This document shows positions 42,576 through 46,826 of a stretch of DNA of 46,826 nt, piece by piece. Under the pieces are notes generated by a model. That model had not been told where the DNA came from, ran no database searches, and was given only the letters and a program-made list of their open reading frames with translations. Both the position numbers and the translations under genes were made by a program. Source of the DNA: Phycisphaeraceae bacterium (GTDB lineage: Bacteria > Planctomycetota > Phycisphaerae > Phycisphaerales > Phycisphaeraceae); contig PAIY01000095.1 in NCBI GenBank assembly GCA_002704825.1, positions 1 through 46,826 on the forward strand, read 5' to 3'. Position 1 is the stretch's first letter; every line of letters begins with the position of its first letter.

Positions 42576-43595
42576 ATGGTTAAGGTTGGCGTACTGGGAT
42601 TGGGCACCATGGGAAGCACCCATTTGGATGCCTATGGCAAAATTGACAACGCTCAGGTTGTTGCAGTCTGTGACATCAAAGAAGACGTACTGGCAGGCAA
42701 GAACAAGAACGAAGGTAACATTGAAGGTCAGGCTCAAGGCGGCTTTGATCTCAATGCCCCGGGACTCAAAAAGTTCACCGATGGTATGCAGATGATTAAC
42801 GATCCGGATATCGACGTGATCGACATCTGCCTACCGACCCCTGAACACCTGCGTTATGCGCTGGCGTCACTGGAAGCGGGCAAGCATACCTTCATGGAAA
42901 AGCCGTTGGCAAGAACCAATGAAGACACAAAACAACTCGTTGACGCTGCTGCCAAAGCCAAGGGCATGAACATGTGTGCGCTGTGCATGCGGTTCTGGCC
43001 CCAATGGGCATGGCTCAAGCAACAGGTCGAAAAACAGACCTATGGCAAGGTACTCGGTGCCACCTTCCGCCGTGTCGCATCGCATCCTGGTTACAGCTTC
43101 TATTTCAGCGGTGATGACTCAGGTGGCGCCGCTTTGGACCTGCACATCCACGACACCGACTTCATCAAGTATCTTTTTGGCATGCCCAAAGCCGTCGTCA
43201 GTCACGGTTACTCCAAGGAAACCACGGCGGTCGATCATCTGACCACGCAGTATGTCTACGACGACATCCCCATGGTCACCGCAGAAGGTGGTTGGGCGAT
43301 GACCAAGGGATTTGGTTTCAAAATGCAGTACACCGTCAATTTCGAGAAGGCGACCGCTTCCTTTGACATTGCGTTACCTGAGCCTCTGACGGTTTCTGAG
43401 GTGGGTAAAGACCCCGTTACTGTGAAATGTGAACCGGAAATGGGCTATTACCACGAACTCAAATATTTCTTGAATTGTGTCGAAACTGGCAATAAGCCCG
43501 ACACTGCATCCTTTGCGGATGCTGCCGAATCGGTTAAGATCGTTTTAGCTGAAGTTCAAAGTGTTCGCACGGGTCAACCTGTGACCTTGGACTGA
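42576..43595 (+). CDS. Gfo/Idh/MocA-family oxidoreductase
   Basis: 339-residue NAD(P)-dependent oxidoreductase. VGVLGLGTMGSTHLDAY (dinucleotide site), DICLPTPEHL and FMEKPLAR (EKP motif) and GGAALDLHIHDTDFIKYLFG (substrate-domain signature with the conserved His) are visible. AAGGAG precedes the ATG at 42576. Partner of the isomerase; a good terminator follows. Confidence 0.94.
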   Translation: MVKVGVLGLGTMGSTHLDAYGKIDNAQVVAVCDIKEDVLAGKNKNEGNIEGQAQGGFDLNAPGLKKFTDGMQMINDPDIDVIDICLPTPEHLRYALASLEAGKHTFMEKPLARTNEDTKQLVDAAAKAKGMNMCALCMRFWPQWAWLKQQVEKQTYGKVLGATFRRVASHPGYSFYFSGDDSGGAALDLHIHDTDFIKYLFGMPKAVVSHGYSKETTAVDHLTTQYVYDDIPMVTAEGGWAMTKGFGFKMQYTVNFEKATASFDIALPEPLTVSEVGKDPVTVKCEPEMGYYHELKYFLNCVETGNKPDTASFADAAESVKIVLAEVQSVRTGQPVTLD

Positions 43596-43644
43596 GGCAT
43601 GCAGGGAGGCAATGATTTCTTGCTATTGACCTGATCCAGGCGAT

Positions 43645-43675
43645 AACCCGGTGTCTGACGATGCCGGGTTTTTTT
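43645..43675 (+). terminator. Terminator of the isomerase-oxidoreductase operon
   Basis: AACCCGG / CCGGGTT stem with a loop of about 12 bases and T7. Confidence 0.9.
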
Positions 43676-43680
43676 ATTCA

Positions 43681-43766
43681 CAATGAGCCGCGCACGAAGT
43701 AAGCGGTTGCCTTTCCAGTTACACAATGAGTTCAAGACATCCGCTTACTTCGTGCGCGGCTCATTG
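43681..43766. repeat. 26-bp perfect inverted repeat with 34-base centre
   Basis: Left arm begins CAATGAGCCGCGCACGAAGT and runs to AAGCGG at 43706; the right arm 43741-43766 is its exact reverse complement. The 34-base centre is not palindromic. This is the size and form of a small palindromic mobile (REP/MITE-like) unit. Confidence 0.9.
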
Positions 43767-43874
43767 AATGTGTTTGTCCTGCCAAAACCATCATCCCCCT
43801 TGCTCTTATAATCCAGTTCGGTACACTGTGTGGTGCCTATTTGCACGGCAGACTTTTTAGGATTGCAATCGACC

Positions 43875-44462
43875 ATGTGTCAGCCAACAAACGGTGATCA
43901 GAACAACCAACCCGACGAACCTGGCGGGGCCTCATCCGAAGCCTCGCAGGACGATGTCCCTGAGGGTAGTTGTTTGGGAGAGGATCGCCCTCAACCCTTC
44001 GATATCACTTTGACATGTCAGACCGCCGACATTGATCCGCCCATATCAGGCTGGCTTGATGTGCAATTGGCAAAACTCGCTCAAGTCGCAGGCATCACCT
44101 CTCTGGAACTCTCCGTGGTTCTGGTTGATGATCAACAAATGTCTGAGATGCATGAACAATACATGGATATCACCGGCACGACCGATGTGTTGACCTTTGA
44201 CCTCAGCGACGATCCAGCGGATCCGAACGTGATCGAAGGGGAGTTGATTCTCTGCGTGGATGAAGCCTCCAGACAAGCCGCCAGCCGCGAACACCACACA
44301 CGGTTGGAGTTATTGTTGTACGGTCTTCATGGCTTGTTGCATTTGATGGGCTATGACGATCATGACGAAGACGATTATGACCGCATGCACGCGAAAGAAG
44401 ACGAAATATTGACGCAAGCCGGGTTTGATGCCTTGTTTGCCAGAGATGAAAAACAACTGTGA
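43875..44462 (+). CDS. ybeY: Endoribonuclease YbeY (16S rRNA maturation)
   Basis: 195-residue metal-dependent RNase acting in 16S rRNA 3'-end processing. The family motifs are TTDVLTFDLSD and the zinc region HGLLHLMGYDDHDEDD. The third His stands at +11 instead of the usual +10 from the first (GYDDH rather than GYDH), so the spacing is shifted. An acidic, Gly/Ser-rich N-terminal tail of about 40 residues is unusual. Start at ATG 43875; upstream GTG 43830 rejected. Followed by a CorC-like gene, matching the common ybeY-ybeX order. Confidence 0.92.
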   Translation: MCQPTNGDQNNQPDEPGGASSEASQDDVPEGSCLGEDRPQPFDITLTCQTADIDPPISGWLDVQLAKLAQVAGITSLELSVVLVDDQQMSEMHEQYMDITGTTDVLTFDLSDDPADPNVIEGELILCVDEASRQAASREHHTRLELLLYGLHGLLHLMGYDDHDEDDYDRMHAKEDEILTQAGFDALFARDEKQL

Positions 44463-44564
44463 CCCCTCGTGTCCCGTCAGTTGACGGACACCTGTTCGGC
44501 ATGAGCCTCGGATCAGCCGGAGATTGGGTAAATGAAATGGAAACCTGCCGAGGATGAAGAGTAA

Positions 44565-45872
44565 TTGACGGTGAGTGATCCTGCTATATGGATCGGATTG
44601 GTGGCCTGTCTGCTTGGCTGCTATTTCAGTGCCTGTAACATTGCGATCAAGATTTTCAGCCGCGCTCGTCTGACGGAGTTGCTGTCTGATCGCATGGACA
44701 ATGCCAAGCTTGAACCCTTCTTCAAACGTTCCTCACGCATCCCGCTGATGACCGGCACGTTCCGCACGGGACTCAATTTCATTGTGCTTCTGGCGGTACT
44801 CAGTTATCTGGATCGAAATGTCGAATTGGCAACACTGCACCAATACGCGGTGGCGTTTCTGATCAGCAGCATTCTGGTGAGTATTTTCACGGTTGCCATC
44901 GCTCTGAGTTGGGCGCGGTATCAACCTGAAGCCATTGTCGCATGGTCGATCCCGCTGCTGACAGTGTTGCTTGCTATCTTCACACCGGTGGTTGCTTTCC
45001 TGCATTTGTTTGACCCGGTGGTCCGTCGGGTCTCAGGCGCATCACTGGTTGATGACGCTGAGAGTGATGCCAGTGACGAAGTGATGTCCGTGGTCGAAGA
45101 GCACGAATCCGTCGGCTCGGTGGACTCGGAACAAAAGGAAATGATTGAAGCGGTTTTTGATCTCACCGATACCCTTGCTGGCGAGATCATGACCCCGCGT
45201 ACCGACATTGAAGGCATTGAGTATGGCAAGTCTCTGACGGAGATTCGCGATCTGATCCTCGAAGCCGGACACAGCCGCATTCCTGTCTACGGTGAAAATC
45301 TTGATGACATTCAAGGCGTGCTTTACGTCAAGGACCTCATCAAGCTTATTAACGATGAACACCTTGGGGAATTTGATCTGAAAAACTATCTGCGTGATGT
45401 GCTGATGATCCCTGAAAGCAAGTCCGTGCGAGACCTGCTTGCTGAGTTCAAAGCAACCAAGGTGCACATTGCCATCGTGCTCGATGAGTACGGCGGGACA
45501 GCCGGACTGGTGACCATCGAAGATATTCTCGAAGAACTCGTCGGTGACATTGAAGACGAGTACGAAGAAGACGAAGAAAAACCGACCGTGCGTAAGATTG
45601 CAGATGACCTTTTTGAAGTCGATGCGCGTGTGTACATTGATGATCTCAACGACGAGTTGGAAGTCGAACTGCCCGAAGATGAAGACTACGAAACCGTGGG
45701 GGGCTTTGTGTTCTCCACGTTGGGACACGTCCCGGAAGTCGGGGAGACGTTCTCGCATGGCCATCTGGCAATCACCGTCCTGGCAGCAGAGAAGACCAAG
45801 GTACTCAGCGTGCAGATCCAAATCCAAGAGACCGACGATGCCAATACCGTGAATAACGGGCATCACAGTTAA
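44565..45872 (+). CDS. Hemolysin/CorC-family membrane protein (CNNM, CBS pair, CorC_HlyC)
   Basis: 435-residue protein with an N-terminal CNNM membrane domain of three to four helices (to about residue 160), two CBS domains at ~205-325 (EIMTPRTDIEGIEYG, HIAIVLDEYGGTAGLVTIED) and a C-terminal CorC_HlyC domain with DARVYIDDLNDELEVELPED and VGGFVFSTLGHVPEVGE. Probably a Mg2+/Co2+ exporter or its regulator. Start TTG 44565 or GTG 44571, both weakly preceded by GAGGATGAAGAG. Directly after ybeY. Confidence 0.88.
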   Translation: MTVSDPAIWIGLVACLLGCYFSACNIAIKIFSRARLTELLSDRMDNAKLEPFFKRSSRIPLMTGTFRTGLNFIVLLAVLSYLDRNVELATLHQYAVAFLISSILVSIFTVAIALSWARYQPEAIVAWSIPLLTVLLAIFTPVVAFLHLFDPVVRRVSGASLVDDAESDASDEVMSVVEEHESVGSVDSEQKEMIEAVFDLTDTLAGEIMTPRTDIEGIEYGKSLTEIRDLILEAGHSRIPVYGENLDDIQGVLYVKDLIKLINDEHLGEFDLKNYLRDVLMIPESKSVRDLLAEFKATKVHIAIVLDEYGGTAGLVTIEDILEELVGDIEDEYEEDEEKPTVRKIADDLFEVDARVYIDDLNDELEVELPEDEDYETVGGFVFSTLGHVPEVGETFSHGHLAITVLAAEKTKVLSVQIQIQETDDANTVNNGHHS

Positions 45873-45926
45873 TCACGAATAATTGTTTGAATACTGATGT
45901 CCAATAGCTGCAGCACTGCGAGAAAT

Positions 45927-45975
45927 TGCAAGCGTCAACAGAATGCCACTGGATTCCCGCCTGCGCGGGAATGAC
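45927..45975. repeat. Half copy of the 83-bp palindromic repeat, copy 3
   Basis: TGCAAGCGTCAACAGAATGC through GGGAATGAC matches the reverse complement of the left 49 bases of copy 2 with one difference. The other arm is missing. Lies in the gap between the CorC-like and sulfatase genes; nothing else is seen in 45873-46090. Confidence 0.8.
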
Positions 45976-46090
45976 GACGTGTAAGTGATCTTGAAGATTC
46001 ATCGTTTAAATCGCAATAGCTGCATCACTGCATGATGCTGAAACGGCGCAGCCGTTTATTCCGATGACGAACGTGTCGATTCGCTCCCAT

Positions 46091-46717
46091 TCAACCCATC
46101 ATGCTGTCACCCGGATCGACCGTTTTTGTCTGCTCCCCGGATTGATCAGGCATTAACTCGGCACGTGCCATCGGGTCATCCAGCTGATCCATCCAACTGT
46201 TAAGCAGCGATGCGAGTTTATTCTGCAGCGGCGCGACTTTTGGGTGGTTGGCATAATTGCGCGTTTCCTGCGGATCTTCAATCATGTCATAAAGCTCAGG
46301 TTTATCGCCGACATTGTGAATGAACTTATGTGTTGATGTTCTGATCATGCGATGGGCAAAGCCGCATCCCGATGAGCCGTCGTACGCTGCATACATCGTC
46401 TTTCGCGGTCGGTTATTGGGTTGACCGTGTGCAAGCGAGAGCAGACTTTTCCCTGTCGAGTCAGTAATGGGATCAGAGCCCGACTGTTCAAGCAGGGCAG
46501 CCGCAAGGTCCAGGTGATCCGTCATTTCCGTGATGCGTCTGGCGGACTTCTGGCCCGGTGTTTTAACCATCAACGGCACACGGACCGATTCCTCGTAGAG
46601 ACACATCTTCTGAAACAGCCGATGCGAGCCAAGCATACTCATCCTTCTGCAGCCCTTTCTCTTCCCTATTTTGCTGAAACTCGGTGGCAACGATGTCACC
46701 TGCCTTGCCAAACTCAA
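46091..46717 (-). CDS. Sulfatase C-terminal part, N-terminus replaced by unrelated sequence
   Basis: The ~180 C-terminal residues resemble a planctomycete sulfatase: LGSHRLFQKMCLYEESVRVPLMV (seen in pieces: GSHRLFQKMCLYEE), then TDHLDLAAALLEQSG and LYDMIEDPQETRNYA. Sulfatase homology stops at about 46636, where the expected TSDHGD(M) motif should precede LGSHR. Instead the upstream codons of this frame are non-sulfatase, and none of the three frames gives the missing motif. The catalytic Cys/Ser-x-Pro-x-Arg site is absent. Probably a broken gene or a chimeric contig end. Confidence 0.7.
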   Translation of the reverse strand: MSLARQVTSLPPSFSKIGKRKGCRRMSMLGSHRLFQKMCLYEESVRVPLMVKTPGQKSARRITEMTDHLDLAAALLEQSGSDPITDSTGKSLLSLAHGQPNNRPRKTMYAAYDGSSGCGFAHRMIRTSTHKFIHNVGDKPELYDMIEDPQETRNYANHPKVAPLQNKLASLLNSWMDQLDDPMARAELMPDQSGEQTKTVDPGDSMMG

Positions 46718-46826
46718 ACTGTTCAGGCATCAAGCCCAAATTGACCATGTAACTGTAGCTCATCTTAGTGGCCGTTCCAAACTTTGGATGAGCGAATACT
46801 TTATCGGCGTTAAAACCCGCGCCAAA
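46563..46826 (-). CDS. Unidentified partial ORF at the window edge
   Basis: Open from the window edge for 87 codons. Up to about 46645 it reads FNADKVFAHPKFGTATK, MSYSYMVNLGLMPEQFEFGK, then a charged stretch; the composition suggests a real protein (vaguely like the C-terminal half of pilin-type planctomycete proteins, not secure). Downstream of 46645 the frame runs out of phase through the sulfatase gene, so the true 3' part is not here. Confidence 0.4.
   Translation of the reverse strand, partial: FGAGFNADKVFAHPKFGTATKMSYSYMVNLGLMPEQFEFGKAGDIVATEFQQNREEKGLQKDEYAWLASAVSEDVSLRGIGPCAVDG

Noticed and set aside
45042..45866. 274-codon minus-strand frame inside the CorC-like gene
   Set aside because: Antisense shadow, low-complexity phenylalanine-rich sequence.

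Overview
The window looks like a genomic segment from a planctomycete, most likely class Phycisphaerae. This is inferred from gene content: planctomycete-type leucine-rich repeats, a Minf_1886-family protein (a Planctomycetes/Verrucomicrobia marker), a sulfatase, four sugar-type oxidoreductases, secretin-N-like periplasmic proteins and an Mg-type HemB. Base composition is roughly even and fairly uniform. There is one tRNA and no sign of a prophage, plasmid or CRISPR array. Genes lie on both strands in short operons separated by clear intrinsic terminators.

Layout. 0-3.2 kb: 2-oxoacid:ferredoxin oxidoreductase korA-korB; the first ~200 bases encode a leucine-rich-repeat protein that runs in frame into KorA, probably a chimeric join. 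3.3-6.2 kb: a LacI-family regulator divergent from an ADP-ribosylglycohydrolase-like gene with an operator between them, then tRNA-Arg(ACG). 6.3-9.8 kb: an AraC regulator divergent from a dehydrogenase and a Gfo/Idh/MocA oxidoreductase, then a small membrane protein. 9.9-12.9 kb: cysS divergent from hemB. 13.2-15.5 kb: FkbM methyltransferase, glycosyltransferase and SUI1/YciH factor. 15.5-18.5 kb: AraC regulator, phytanoyl-CoA-dioxygenase-like protein and uroporphyrinogen-decarboxylase-like protein. 18.6-20.5 kb: MarR-MATE efflux operon with two palindromic operators. 20.5-24.5 kb: dapF, a metallophosphoesterase, a small membrane protein and an M48 protease next to a heptanucleotide tandem repeat. 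24.6-29.2 kb: a fused ABC permease, a cupin, a membrane protein, a thermonuclease and small membrane/hypothetical genes. 29.2-33.9 kb: two secreted paralogues built from one shared module, an AI-2E-family transporter with a large acidic insertion, and the Minf_1886 gene. 34-39 kb: queuosine-precursor transporter, CheV, a Gfo/Idh oxidoreductase and a FIST sensor protein. 39-43.6 kb: THUMP-like methyltransferase, MFS transporter, sugar isomerase and oxidoreductase. 43.7-46.8 kb: ybeY, a CorC-like gene, and a sulfatase C-terminus abruptly joined to unrelated sequence.

How the genes work together. Housekeeping genes (korAB, cysS, hemB, dapF, ybeY) alternate with small regulated catabolic units for unidentified sugars or sugar derivatives. 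Each of those units has a local regulator (LacI, AraC) or a simple promoter. The stress/efflux unit (MarR-MATE) is probably autoregulated.

Three observations stand out. First, about ten genes have a -10-like hexamer ending 5-8 nt before the start codon and no Shine-Dalgarno sequence, which suggests that leaderless mRNAs are common here. Second, both window ends look like chimeric junctions, so the window may be a whole metagenomic contig with mis-extended ends. Third, there are several structured repeats: an 83-bp palindromic element in two full and one half copy, a 26-bp perfect inverted repeat, and a 7-bp tandem array against a promoter. I did not find a clearly new defence or biosynthetic system.
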